Below, piece after piece: positions 6,212 to 6,212 of a DNA stretch of 6,212 bases. Under the pieces are notes generated by a model, which searched no databases, was not told where the DNA came from, and worked only from the letters and a program-made list of their open reading frames with translations. This DNA comes from Candidatus Brocadiia bacterium (GTDB taxonomy: Bacteria; Planctomycetota; PUPC01; DSUN01), in NCBI GenBank assembly GCA_016782825.1, contig JADHXT010000225.1, forward strand, positions 1 to 6,212. The letters run 5' to 3'. A program made the position numbers and the translations under genes. The stretch's first letter is position 1, and every line of letters starts with the position of its first letter.

Positions 6212-6212
6212 G

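Noticed and set aside
1..6212. CRISPR array, tRNA or rRNA genes, insertion sequence ends, phage or defence genes
   Set aside because: I looked for regularly spaced repeats, tRNA-like cloverleaf arms and transposase or nuclease motifs and found none. The two non-coding gaps are only about 120 bp each.

Overview
The window is a GC-rich bacterial fragment with three genes. All are recognisable at family level and two run off the window edges. The gene content suggests a Planctomycetota (PVC group) genome: a very large exported PQQ-type beta-propeller protein with an N-terminal methyltransferase-like domain, and a secreted protein with two DUF1080-like domains. This is inferred from protein families; no taxonomic marker gene is present.

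Layout. (1) Positions 3-3230, plus strand: an exported protein with a methyltransferase-like Rossmann domain followed by a long PQQ-like propeller region. Its start codon lies left of the window, and the open frame before the first internal GTG encodes most of a signal peptide. (2) Positions 3231-3350: a compact control region with a hairpin just after the stop, a good sigma70-type promoter (TTGACA, 17 bp, TAGCAT) and a GGAGA ribosome-binding site. (3) Positions 3351-4655, plus strand: a secreted or lipid-anchored protein of 434 residues made of two tandem DUF1080/LamG-like domains. (4) Positions 4656-4774: the gap between convergent genes. It holds a perfect 20-bp inverted repeat with a GGAA tetraloop, an overlapping 21-bp mirror repeat that reads as a G-quadruplex motif on the minus strand, and a separate 8-bp hairpin. 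(5) Positions 4775-6211, minus strand: an AarF/ABC1/UbiB-family atypical kinase with its catalytic motifs and two C-terminal membrane helices. Its N-terminus lies beyond the right edge.

How the genes relate. The first two genes are co-oriented, and both products appear to be exported, which fits an extracytoplasmic role, perhaps in carbohydrate handling. The promoter between them indicates that the second can be transcribed independently. The UbiB-like gene is convergent, and nothing here links it to the other two.

No tRNA, rRNA, CRISPR array, transposase or integration site was seen. I did not find a clearly new multi-gene system. The most unusual points are the structured convergent intergenic region and the exported methyltransferase-like domain, which appears to lack a SAM-binding acidic residue.
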